Notes under the pieces: generated by a model
Databases searched by the model: none
The model's input: only the letters and a program-made list of their open reading frames with translations
What the model was told of the DNA's origin: nothing
In this document: one piece after another, positions 1-7,934 of the stretch
Numbering within the stretch: the first letter of the stretch is position 1
Layout of the letters: the number at the start of each line of letters is the position of its first letter
Source: JAGVPT01 sp963772165
Lineage (GTDB): Bacteria; Bacteroidota; Ignavibacteria; UBA10030; UBA8401
Length of the DNA stretch: 64,000 nt
Reading direction: 5' to 3'
Assembly: GCA_963772165.1 (NCBI GenBank)
Contig: CAVYWA010000005.1
Coordinates: 620,001 to 684,000 of the forward strand
Translations under genes and position numbers: made by a program

Positions 1-722
1 AGCAACTCGGGGTTGATTTCAGGAATCGATATAGGCCGCTTCTGTTTTTTTATTTCTGCCGCAAGCTCTCTTTGCAGCGTGCAAATTTTCTTGATTGCTT
101 CATGGGCAAACTTGAGTGCTGCGAGGATGTCTGATTCACCGATTTCGCGGGACTCCCCTTCGACCATCACGATCGAATCGTCGGTTCCTGCAACAGTCAC
201 ATCCATGTCGCTTGCTTCCAGCTCGTCGAAGGTTGGGTTAATCAGCAATTCTCCGTTAACGCGGCCGATGCGTACCTCGGCGATCGGACCATCGAACGGC
301 GAATCCGAGACCATCAATGCCGCCGATGCCGCGCATGCCCCGAGAACATCCGCATCATTCTGCTGGTCCGATGAAAAGACGTTTACGATAATTTGCGTTT
401 CGCTATGGTAGCCTTCGGGAAACATCGGCCGGATTGGCCGGTCGATGAGGCGTGCCGAGAGAATTTCTTTATCCGAGGGCCTCCCTTCCCGTTTCAAAAA
501 TCCTCCGGGAATTTTTCCCGCCGAGGACATTTTTTCCCGGTATTCCACTTGAAGCGGAAAATAATCCAGGTCATCCTCGGATTCTTTCGGTGCGACAACC
601 GTCGCAAGGACCATCGTGTCGGCATACCGCGCCATCACGGCGCCGTCCGCCTGTTTGGCGAATCTGCCGGTTTCGAATGACAATGTTTTGTTCCCTATTT
701 GAATTTCTTTTTTTACTACCAT
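1..722 (-). CDS. pnp: Polynucleotide phosphorylase, N-terminal part (cut by window edge)
   Basis: 3'-to-5' phosphorolytic exoribonuclease that degrades mRNA in the cytoplasm, normally a ring-shaped trimer. The first 240 codons are visible, from the ATG at 722-720, reading MVVKKEIQIGNKTLSF. They include the conserved first RNase PH-domain signature (PLQVEYREKMSSAGKIPGGF, then RPSDKEILSARLIDRPIRPMFP), which identifies the family securely. The reading frame is open to the window edge, so the second RNase PH domain and the KH/S1 domains lie outside. It is the last gene of the rimP-nusA-infB operon, following rpsO by 68 bases that contain a short perfect hairpin. Confidence 0.96.
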   Translation of the reverse strand, partial: MVVKKEIQIGNKTLSFETGRFAKQADGAVMARYADTMVLATVVAPKESEDDLDYFPLQVEYREKMSSAGKIPGGFLKREGRPSDKEILSARLIDRPIRPMFPEGYHSETQIIVNVFSSDQQNDADVLGACAASAALMVSDSPFDGPIAEVRIGRVNGELLINPTFDELEASDMDVTVAGTDDSIVMVEGESREIGESDILAALKFAHEAIKKICTLQRELAAEIKKQKRPISIPEINPEL

Positions 723-752
723 GAGTTTTCTGCCTTATTGAATCATATTGAC

Positions 753-770
753 TGCTGAATTATTTCAGCG
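753..770 (-). other. Hairpin in the rpsO-pnp intergenic region
   Basis: A perfect 6-bp inverted repeat, GCTGAA / TTCAGC, with a four-base loop lies between the rpsO stop and the pnp start. In Escherichia coli the same intergenic region carries an RNase III-processed hairpin through which PNPase autoregulates. Here only a short stem with no U-tract is seen, so a processing or stability role is possible but unproven. Confidence 0.4.
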
Positions 771-790
771 CGTCTCCCTGCACATTCCTG

Positions 791-1060
791 CTACTTGCGG
801 ATTTCGAGTTCTTGAATAATCTTCCGGTAGCGTTCAATGTTTTTTTCCATTAAATAATCGAGCAAGCGGCGGCGCTTCCCGACCATCCGCAGCAACCCAA
901 CCCGTGAGTGGTTGTCTTTTTTGTGAGTATCAAAATGAGACGAGAGCGCATTGATGTTCGCCGTAAGAATGGCGATCTGGACTTCTGGAGTCCCGGAATC
1001 ACTCGGAGATTTACCGTATTTTTTAATGAATTCCGTTTTTTGAGCTTTTGAAATTGACAT
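791..1060 (-). CDS. rpsO: 30S ribosomal protein S15
   Basis: Small-subunit protein S15, a primary 16S rRNA binder in the central domain of the 30S subunit. 89 residues, MSISKAQKTEFIKKYG, with the family core DSGTPEVQIAILT, HKKDNHSRVGL and the C-terminal LDYLMEKNIERYRKII. A GTG six bases upstream overlaps the Shine-Dalgarno AAGGAG (1066-1071); that motif is ideally spaced for the ATG at 1060, so 1060 is taken as the start. It sits between ribF and pnp, the usual order in this operon. Confidence 0.98.
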   Translation of the reverse strand: MSISKAQKTEFIKKYGKSPSDSGTPEVQIAILTANINALSSHFDTHKKDNHSRVGLLRMVGKRRRLLDYLMEKNIERYRKIIQELEIRK

Positions 1061-1092
1061 GGACACTCCTTAGAAATAATTATACAGTGTGC

Positions 1093-2055
1093 TTATTGAA
1101 CATTTTCTAAAATATTTTTTCCGATGCGTTTATCATTATTCATTTCTTCCACCAGTTCCTCGGATGACGCGAATTGTTTTTCTCCCCGTATCCGTTGAAC
1201 GCACTCTACCGTTACCGTCCGCCCGTAGATGTTCCCCGTAAAATCATAGATAAAAACCTCGCAGACCCGTGCGTGATGCTCGTAAAATGTCGGCAGAACG
1301 CCAACGCTCATAAGCCCTGCATGCGGTGAAGCGTCGACAAGAACCTTCACTGCGTAGACCCCGTTCCCGGGAAGAATTTTCCGCGGGTCGTTCACGGCAA
1401 TGTTGGCCGTTGGAAACCCCAACGCTTTTCCACGGCCGTCTCCAGCGACCACCGTGCCGGAAAAGCTGAATCGCCTTCCAAGCAGGTCGTTTGCTTTGAT
1501 GATCTCCCCTTCCAGCAAAAGCGAGCGAATTCTCGAGCTGCTCACAAGTTCGCCGCTGGCAAAATATTGTTTTTCAGCGACGACAGAAAAATCGAATTCT
1601 CGTCCCAATGCAAGCAACTGAGCAAGGCCCGCTTCACGATCTCTGCCGAATCCGTGGTCGTATCCTTCGATGACTTCACTGACTCCCACGCCGTTAATGA
1701 TGTAGTCGACATAAAATTCGCGAAACGGCTTTCGCGAAAACTCATACGTAAACGGGACAACGAACGTGACATCGACACCGAACTGATCAAACAGCTCAAT
1801 TTTTTCGTCATGTGTCGTCAACAATTCGACCCGGTTCGATTCTTCGTTGCCATTATTCCGCTTCTTCACGCCGACAACTTCTTTCGGATGTGGATTGAAT
1901 GTGACGATAACGCTTTGTCCATTCCGTTCATTCGCCCTTTGAATGACCTCCCGAATGATTTTTTGATGAGCAAGGTGAACGCCGTCGAACGTTCCGATTG
2001 AAAGAACGGAATCTTTGTTGCGTGTCATCTCCGAAAGCGATTGAACGATTTTCAT
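1093..2055 (-). CDS. ribF: Bifunctional riboflavin kinase / FAD synthetase
   Basis: Makes FMN from riboflavin and ATP, then FAD from FMN and ATP. 320 residues, the family's normal length. The N-terminal nucleotidyltransferase domain shows SIGTFDGVHLAHQKII and VTFNPHP; a linker carries SSSRIRSLLLEGEI, and the C-terminal riboflavin-kinase domain shows GDGRGKALGFPTANI and the NGVYAV strand. The ATG at 2055 is four bases after the truB stop, so the two genes are tightly coupled. ribF inside the nusA-infB-truB-rpsO cluster is a common bacterial arrangement. Confidence 0.96.
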   Translation of the reverse strand: MKIVQSLSEMTRNKDSVLSIGTFDGVHLAHQKIIREVIQRANERNGQSVIVTFNPHPKEVVGVKKRNNGNEESNRVELLTTHDEKIELFDQFGVDVTFVVPFTYEFSRKPFREFYVDYIINGVGVSEVIEGYDHGFGRDREAGLAQLLALGREFDFSVVAEKQYFASGELVSSSRIRSLLLEGEIIKANDLLGRRFSFSGTVVAGDGRGKALGFPTANIAVNDPRKILPGNGVYAVKVLVDASPHAGLMSVGVLPTFYEHHARVCEVFIYDFTGNIYGRTVTVECVQRIRGEKQFASSEELVEEMNNDKRIGKNILENVQ

Positions 2056-2059
2056 AATT

Positions 2060-2800
2060 CTATACAGGCCTTGCCGGAGTACACCGCTCGCTCAGAGAAT
2101 ACAAATCTTCAATTTGCATTGCTTGTTGCAGGCATAAACTCCCGATACGCGTGCGTCGCAGCCCTTTCAGGTATGCCCCGCAGAGCAATTTTTTTCCACA
2201 TTCATCGACGATCGACCGAATGTACGTTCCCTTTGAACACACGACGCGGAAATAGACGAGGGGCAGATCCATTTTTACCAGCGTAAACTCTGAAACAGTA
2301 ATTTCCCGGGGTTGGCGTTCCAGCGAGCGTCCCTTTCGCGCATATTTGTACAGCGGTTTGCCGCCGTATTTGATCGCCGAATACATTGGCGGCACCTGCA
2401 GTTGCACGCCGACAAAAGTGGAAAAAACATCGAGGAGCTGTTTCTCATCGATACGTAAAAAATCTTTTTGGTCTTGCTCGGGAGTTTCCGAATCGAAGCT
2501 CGCGGTTGTTGCGCCAAGCTGCATAATTCCTTCGTATTCTTTTTCTTGTCCCGTGAAGCTGTCGATTTCTTTTGTCTTTTTTCCGGTGCACAGAATTAAT
2601 AATCCCGTTGCTTTCGGGTCAAGCGTTCCAGCGTGCCCCACTTTTTTCACGTGGAATAAATCCCTTACGCGGTGCACAACGTCAAATGAGGTCCAGTTCA
2701 ACGGCTTATCAATAAGGAGAACCTCCCCTTTCTCAAAATCAAGGGCGTGTGCATCCGATGTCATCGTGACCGGCTCATTCTGGTTTAATGTCATTTTCAT
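2060..2800 (-). CDS. truB: tRNA pseudouridine(55) synthase
   Basis: Converts U55 in the T-loop of tRNAs to pseudouridine. 246 residues. Family motifs are LLIDKPLNWTSFDVV and VGHAGTLDPKATGLL, where Asp61 is the expected catalytic aspartate, followed by YSAIKYGGKPLYKYAR and CSKGTYIRSI. It is shorter than the roughly 310-residue enterobacterial enzyme because the C-terminal PUA-like extension is absent or minimal. The start overlaps the end of rbfA by 26 bases. ATGs at 2800 and 2794 are both possible, and no strong Shine-Dalgarno separates them. Confidence 0.95.
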   Translation of the reverse strand: MKMTLNQNEPVTMTSDAHALDFEKGEVLLIDKPLNWTSFDVVHRVRDLFHVKKVGHAGTLDPKATGLLILCTGKKTKEIDSFTGQEKEYEGIMQLGATTASFDSETPEQDQKDFLRIDEKQLLDVFSTFVGVQLQVPPMYSAIKYGGKPLYKYARKGRSLERQPREITVSEFTLVKMDLPLVYFRVVCSKGTYIRSIVDECGKKLLCGAYLKGLRRTRIGSLCLQQAMQIEDLYSLSERCTPARPV

Positions 2801-3131
2801 GAATCTTTTTTATCAAGTTCTCCAATGTTTCTACCCTGTCCATCGTATCGTCGTGGTAGAATTGTAGCGCCGGTGTGAACTTCATGTTGACATGGGACGC
2901 AAGGAGTCCGCGAATGTGGGATTTTTCGCTTTCTAACCGTGCGAGCGTTTTTTCTCTCACTGGATGCGCGCCCAAAATGCTCACGTAGATTTTTGCAAGT
3001 TTAAGATCGGGTGTCACCCGAACTTCTGTCACCGTACTGAAACCTAATTCTCCGCCACTATACTCCCGGCTGATAATTGTTCCGAGTTCGCGCCGGATGA
3101 GCGATGCAACTTTTTCTGTCCTGACCGACAT
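2775..3131 (-). CDS. rbfA: 30S ribosome-binding factor A
   Basis: Small KH-fold assembly factor for 16S rRNA maturation and cold adaptation. 118 residues, MSVRTEKVASLIRRELG, with the typical VTEVRVTPDLKLAKIYVSILG core and FYHDDTMDRVETLENLI near the C-terminus. It lies between infB (45-base gap) and truB (26-base overlap), its usual neighbours. Confidence 0.96.
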   Translation of the reverse strand: MSVRTEKVASLIRRELGTIISREYSGGELGFSTVTEVRVTPDLKLAKIYVSILGAHPVREKTLARLESEKSHIRGLLASHVNMKFTPALQFYHDDTMDRVETLENLIKKIHENDIKPE

Positions 3132-3176
3132 GCTATACCCTTTTGCAGAAGAATAAACAAACGCTTGTTCATTGTA

Positions 3177-5882
3177 TCAAAGCTTACGTTTTGTTTCGAT
3201 GACCTTGTACGCTTCAAGAATGTCCCCCACTTTGATATCGTTGAAGTTTTCCAAACCGATACCGCACTCAAATCCCTGCTCTACCTCCCTCACATCATCC
3301 TTGAATCGTCTTAGTGATGCGAACGTTCCATCAAAAATTGAGACTCCGTCGCGAAGCAAACGCACTTTATTATTTCGAACAATTTTTCCGTCGGTGACGT
3401 AACATCCTGCGATCGTGCCTATTTTTGGGACTTTAAACGTCTCACGCACTTCAACCGTCGCGGTCACTTCCTCAGAGAGCGTAGGAGCGAGCAATCCTTC
3501 CAGCGCGTTACGCACTTCGTTGATCGCGTCGTAGATGATGTTGTAAAGCCGTATGTCGACTTTCTCTTGTTCGGCGAGACGGCGTGCGTTCAGATTCGGC
3601 CGCACATGGAATCCGATGATGACCGCATTGGACGCAGCGGCAAGCAGCACATCCGATTCAGAAATCGCTCCGACACCTTTGTGGATCACGCGTATTTTCA
3701 CTTCCGCCGTGGAAAGCTTCATCAGCGAATCGGCCAGTGCTTCAACGGACCCGTCGACGTCTCCTTTGACAACGATCGAAAGTTCACGGACTTGCTGGCC
3801 CGCCTGAATTTGTTCTGAAATTTCGTCGAGCGTAACAAAATGAATTTGTCTGAAATCCTGTTCGCGTTTCAACTGCTGCCGCTTAAGACTGATTTCACGC
3901 GCTATGCGGTCTGAATCGACCGCAATGAACTGGTCGCCCGCTTGCGGAATGCCGTCGAATCCAAGAAGCTGAACCGGCGTGGATGGTCCGGCAACCTCGG
4001 TTCGCCGCCCCCGTTCATCAAACATGGCTTTTACTTTCCCGCTGTAAATACCGCCGACAAAAGGATCACCGATGCGAAGCGTCCCTTTCTGGATGAGGAT
4101 GGTAGCAAGAATACCTTTGCCCTTGTCGATCTGGGCTTCGACGACCGCACCCCGCGCCGTCCGGTTTGGATTAGCTTTCAGATCAAGAACCTCGGCTTCG
4201 AGCAAGATCTTCTCCAGCAGCAGATCGATGTTCAACCCTTTCTTTGCCGATACTTCAACGCATTGATATTTGCCGCCCCATTCTTCCACTAAGATTCCCT
4301 TATCGGCAAGTTGTTGCCGGATCCGGTCGGGGTTCGCTTCGGGCTTATCGATCTTGTTTATTGCAATGATAATAGGAACATTCGCGGCCCGTGCGTGACT
4401 TATTGCTTCGAGAGTTTGCGGCATCACGCTGTCTTCGGCGGCGACCACAAGGACGACGATGTCCGTCAGTTGAGCGCCGCGCGCGCGCATGGCGGTAAAG
4501 GCTTCGTGTCCCGGGGTGTCAAGGAACGTTATCTTCCTGCCGGAATCCAAGCTCACTTCGTACGCGCCGATATGCTGTGTAATGCCGCCGGCTTCACCCG
4601 CCACGACGTTTGTCCGGCGTATATAATCCAGCAAAGAAGTTTTTCCATGGTCGACGTGTCCCATGATGGTAACGACGGGAGAACGCGGCTTCAAGGTCTC
4701 TGCCGCATCGGGCTTATCTTCAAGGAGATCAACGGTAAATTCCTCATAGAATTCGACCTGCAGCCCGAACTCATCCGCGACGAGCGTAATGTTGTCTTTA
4801 TCCAATCGCTGATTGATGGATACCATTAATCCCAGGCCGATGCATTTTGCGATCACATCCGCCACGGGAACATTCATGAGGGTGGCAAGTTCGCCAACGG
4901 TGACGTATTCAGTGACGCGAAGCTTTCCCTCTTCCCCTTGCGATTCCTCAAGCAGCCTTGCCTGTTCTTCTTCGCGCTCCCGTTTTCTTTTTTTTCTGTT
5001 CGTGGCGCGGAGGCTGACAACCGATTCGTCCATTCCGGCAAGAGTTCGCTTGATCGCTTCATTCACTTGTGTATCGTCAATTTCGTGGACTCGAAGCTTT
5101 TTCTTCTTTTTCTTCTTTTTGGAAAGATCCTCGGTGTCAGATTCCGTGACTTCCTTAACTTTTTCGTCTTTAACCTTCTTCTTTTTCTTCTTCCGTTTGC
5201 GCTGTTCTTCTGTCTCGGCAGAAATTCCTCCCGTTTTTCCCTCTTTTTCGGCGGGCACAGGCTTTTCCTTCAATTCCATCTTTCCCATGATTGTCAGGCC
5301 ACGCCGGCGCGCGCTGAGCTGGTCCAAAGGCGATGTATAGCCTTTCTCGCCTTTTTTCTTTTTTGCACCCTGTTCGTCTTTGAGCGTCTGTTCGGCAGCC
5401 AACGGTTCGCTCTTTGCTTTTTCCGGGGCTGGTTTTTCAACGGGAACAACCTGTGGTTCTTCTTTGGGAAGAGCGGTCGTACTTTCCACCACAACCGGCT
5501 GATGGATTGTCGGTTCTACAGTGACCGGCTCCGGAGCCGCTTCAACGCCGGGCAGCGGCGGCGGAACTGCCTCGACAGCTTCTTCATCAGTTTTTTTCTT
5601 CGACGCTTCTTTTGTTTCTTCTTCCGTTTCCTTTTTCTTCTCGGCAGTTTTTCGCTTCGTTTCTTTGATCTCTGCAATCTTCCGCTGATGCCTGTCTGCG
5701 ACGTCTTTATCTTTTTTGAAATGGGACATGATGTCTTTCATCATGTCATTTTCGACGATCGACATCGGACCCTTGATCGTGTATCCCTTTTTGGTCAGAA
5801 ATTCAATAATGGTGCCGCTCGCAAGGTTTAAGTCTTTTGCGAGATTAAATATTTTTATTTTCTTTTCAGTTGCTTCCGTCAT
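3177..5882 (-). CDS. infB: Translation initiation factor IF-2
   Basis: GTPase that places initiator tRNA on the 30S subunit and promotes subunit joining. 901 residues. An IF2-N module comes first (KIFNLAKDLNLASGTIIEFL, about residues 8-50). A long, charged, low-complexity linker (about 60-300) follows, with runs of consecutive lysines and Pro/Glu-rich stretches. A second IF2-N-like module and the G domain come next: G1 VTIMGHVDHGKTS near residue 405, DTPGHEAFTAMRARGA, and NKIDK. The usual domains II, III and IV complete it. The sequence is intact. The gene lies 63 bases after nusA. Confidence 0.98.
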   Translation of the reverse strand: MTEATEKKIKIFNLAKDLNLASGTIIEFLTKKGYTIKGPMSIVENDMMKDIMSHFKKDKDVADRHQRKIAEIKETKRKTAEKKKETEEETKEASKKKTDEEAVEAVPPPLPGVEAAPEPVTVEPTIHQPVVVESTTALPKEEPQVVPVEKPAPEKAKSEPLAAEQTLKDEQGAKKKKGEKGYTSPLDQLSARRRGLTIMGKMELKEKPVPAEKEGKTGGISAETEEQRKRKKKKKKVKDEKVKEVTESDTEDLSKKKKKKKKLRVHEIDDTQVNEAIKRTLAGMDESVVSLRATNRKKRKREREEEQARLLEESQGEEGKLRVTEYVTVGELATLMNVPVADVIAKCIGLGLMVSINQRLDKDNITLVADEFGLQVEFYEEFTVDLLEDKPDAAETLKPRSPVVTIMGHVDHGKTSLLDYIRRTNVVAGEAGGITQHIGAYEVSLDSGRKITFLDTPGHEAFTAMRARGAQLTDIVVLVVAAEDSVMPQTLEAISHARAANVPIIIAINKIDKPEANPDRIRQQLADKGILVEEWGGKYQCVEVSAKKGLNIDLLLEKILLEAEVLDLKANPNRTARGAVVEAQIDKGKGILATILIQKGTLRIGDPFVGGIYSGKVKAMFDERGRRTEVAGPSTPVQLLGFDGIPQAGDQFIAVDSDRIAREISLKRQQLKREQDFRQIHFVTLDEISEQIQAGQQVRELSIVVKGDVDGSVEALADSLMKLSTAEVKIRVIHKGVGAISESDVLLAAASNAVIIGFHVRPNLNARRLAEQEKVDIRLYNIIYDAINEVRNALEGLLAPTLSEEVTATVEVRETFKVPKIGTIAGCYVTDGKIVRNNKVRLLRDGVSIFDGTFASLRRFKDDVREVEQGFECGIGLENFNDIKVGDILEAYKVIETKRKL

Positions 5883-5945
5883 TCGAATTCCTTCAGTAAA
5901 AAGGAAACAAGAACATTCAGTGAATGGAGCATCGGACGATAAGAG

Positions 5946-7313
5946 TTAGGGTGTTTCAGTTTTTTCTTCCTTGACAGATTCGGGGGCAGTGTCGGGAACG
6001 GCCTCTTCTTTTTGCTCCCCGCCTCCAATCGCGGCTTTCACCGCCACAGCTTTTTTATTTTTTTCTTCATCGTCGTCTTCATCGACTTCCGCCTCTTCGA
6101 ATTCTTTTTTGATGAGAGCGACAATTTCTTTTACCTTCTCTTCTTCCAAGCCTAACTCTCCAACGAGTTCTTCAATGTCGGCTTCCATCACTTGCTGGGC
6201 TGTGTCATAACCGTTCTCGATAAACTTATCATAAATTTCCTTTCCGATTTCGTCGCGGAATTCAATGAGTTCGATATCGTATTCAGCGCCTTCTTTCACG
6301 AGCTGAAGGTCAAAGCCGGAAAGCTTTCCAGCGAGCCGTATGTTTTGGCCCCCCTTTCCGATCGCGAGCGAAACCTGGTCGTCTGCCACGAGAATCGTAG
6401 CCTTTTTAGCCGCCACATCAAGATCGATCTTTTTCAACTTCGCCGGAGCGAGTGCCCGCGTAATCATGACAAGGGGTTCGTCGCTGTAATTGATCACGTC
6501 GATGTTTTCGTTGTTGAGTTCACGGACAATGGCATGGATCCGTACGCCTTTCATCCCCACGCAAGCGCCGACGGCATCGATACGGTCGTCGTGAGATTCA
6601 ACGGCAACTTTTGCGCGGTCGCCCGGTTCGCGGGCAATATCTTTGATTTCAATGATACCGTCATAGATCTCCGGGATTTCGATTTCAAACAGACGCGCCA
6701 AAAATTTCGTATCGGAGCGCGAGATGATGACTGTCGGGTTGCCGGAATTCTTCCGCACTTCCTTGATCACTGCACGGATGGTATCTCCCTTTTTGTACCG
6801 TTCTTTTTGGATCTGCTCGCTTTTCGGCAAAACGACTTCATTCTTGTTATGCATAACAAGAATTTCATTCTTCCGAATCTGATATACTTCGCCGACAAGT
6901 ATTTCGCCGATCGAATTGCTGTATTCGTTGTAGATTAATTCTTTCTCAAGCTCCTTTATTCTTTGGTTGAGATTTTGTTTCGCTGTGATAATCAATCGCC
7001 TCCCGAAATCGGCGAGGTTAATGATTTCGACGTAGTCCTCGCCGACATCCAGCGGCTCACCCGACTTCTTTCTCGCGGACTCAACATCGATTTGTGTGAC
7101 AGGGTCGACGACCGTTTCTACAATTTCTTTTTCGAGATAAATCTCTATGTCCCCCTTTTCCATATTGACAACGACGTCAAATTTGGCTTCCTGCCCGTAT
7201 TTCTTCCGGACCATCATTCCAAAAATATCTTCCACAATTCCGACAAGAATATCTTTGTCGATAGATTTTTCGCGAACCAGTGAAGAAAATGATTCGACAA
7301 TCTCATAATTCAT
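5946..7313 (-). CDS. nusA: Transcription termination/antitermination factor NusA
   Basis: RNA polymerase-associated factor that lengthens hairpin pauses and stimulates intrinsic termination. 455 residues from the ATG at 7313, which is preceded by a clear GGAGG; a TTG at 7325 overlaps that motif and is rejected. Domain order is an N-terminal RNAP-binding domain (to about 125), S1 (about 130-200, GEVYQIRKNEILV), two KH domains (GACVGMKGVRIHAIVREL, IGKGGQNIRLAGKLSGFD), and a short helical plus strongly acidic tail (EVDEDDDEEKNKK). Given an apparent attenuator upstream of rimP, autogenous control by NusA is a reasonable hypothesis. Confidence 0.97.
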   Translation of the reverse strand: MNYEIVESFSSLVREKSIDKDILVGIVEDIFGMMVRKKYGQEAKFDVVVNMEKGDIEIYLEKEIVETVVDPVTQIDVESARKKSGEPLDVGEDYVEIINLADFGRRLIITAKQNLNQRIKELEKELIYNEYSNSIGEILVGEVYQIRKNEILVMHNKNEVVLPKSEQIQKERYKKGDTIRAVIKEVRKNSGNPTVIISRSDTKFLARLFEIEIPEIYDGIIEIKDIAREPGDRAKVAVESHDDRIDAVGACVGMKGVRIHAIVRELNNENIDVINYSDEPLVMITRALAPAKLKKIDLDVAAKKATILVADDQVSLAIGKGGQNIRLAGKLSGFDLQLVKEGAEYDIELIEFRDEIGKEIYDKFIENGYDTAQQVMEADIEELVGELGLEEEKVKEIVALIKKEFEEAEVDEDDDEEKNKKAVAVKAAIGGGEQKEEAVPDTAPESVKEEKTETP

Positions 7314-7356
7314 TGGATCCTCCAAAGTGAAAATTGTAGTTCATCCGAGCAGTTCT

Positions 7357-7813
7357 CTATTTGAATTGCGGAAGCACATACGCTTCCCGAATTTCGTTTA
7401 GAGCAAAAGATCTTTCCTGTTTTCTCTTTTGTCCTCAATGTCAGTGTTGCCTCGTTCACGTCCTGCAAGACCCCCTCCACTGCATTTTTTTGATCATCAG
7501 CAGAAGAGATGATTTTGACCTGCCGTCCGATGTTTTTCTTGTATTGCCGCACCGTCTTGAGAGGCCGGTCAAGGCCGGGTGAAGAAACCTCCAACCGATA
7601 CCTTCCTGGAATTAAATTCTGTCTCTCGAGTTCTGCCGCTACGTAACGATTAACCTGCGCGCATTGATCGGCTGTAACTCCTTTGTCGGTGTCTACAAAC
7701 ACCTCAACAATTGATCCGCTTTTCTCGCCCCGGACGTTGACGCCGACAAGATATCCGTCTATGGACTGAACAATGGTCGATGCTATTTCAGATATGCTCT
7801 CGATCAGCGCCAT
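7357..7813 (-). CDS. rimP: Ribosome maturation factor RimP (one-base frameshift near the C-terminus)
   Basis: Assists 30S subunit maturation. The start is MALIESISEIAS at 7813, and the core VEVFVDTDKGVTADQC and RLEVSSPGLDRPL is typical. Read straight, the frame continues into an atypical Cys/Ser-rich tail that ends at 7310 inside the nusA start. Skipping one base in the T/A run at 7413-7415 instead gives a classic RimP end, SFALNEIREAYVLPQFK, and a stop at 7357. The protein is then 151 residues, the normal size, and nusA keeps its own ribosome-binding site. I therefore annotate the corrected end and regard the extra base as a probable sequence error. Confidence 0.88.
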
Positions 7814-7834
7814 TTTCAAGCTTTTTTTGCCATC

Positions 7835-7864
7835 AAAAAAAAGTCCCGCTTGAGGCGGGACTTT
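7835..7864 (-). terminator. Intrinsic terminator or attenuator just upstream of rimP
   Basis: Ten-base-pair stem AAAGTCCCGC / GCGGGACTTT (7855-7864 and 7840-7849) with a five-base loop, followed on the minus strand by eight consecutive Ts. The T-tract ends about 22 bases before the rimP start codon. It could end the upstream outer-membrane gene, but a promoter-like sequence lies between that gene and this hairpin. Transcripts of rimP-nusA-infB would then have to read through it. Confidence 0.85.
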
Positions 7865-7880
7865 ACGGTGCAGTGAATAA

Positions 7881-7909
7881 AATATACAGTACCGAACACT
7901 TAGATGCAA
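7881..7909 (-). promoter_or_regulatory. Promoter of the rimP-nusA-infB operon
   Basis: TTGCAT (7904-7909), a 17-base spacer and TATATT (7881-7886), read on the minus strand. It lies in the 121-base gap after the large outer-membrane gene. Transcription would begin near 7874 and enter the terminator hairpin about 10 bases later. Confidence 0.65.
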
Positions 7910-7934
7910 GTAAAATATTATCATCCGTTCTCCC

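Noticed and set aside
4938..5831. 297-residue plus-strand reading frame opposite infB
   Set aside because: Antisense to the lysine-rich linker and N-terminus of IF-2; its Phe/Leu-rich composition is the mirror of Lys codons.
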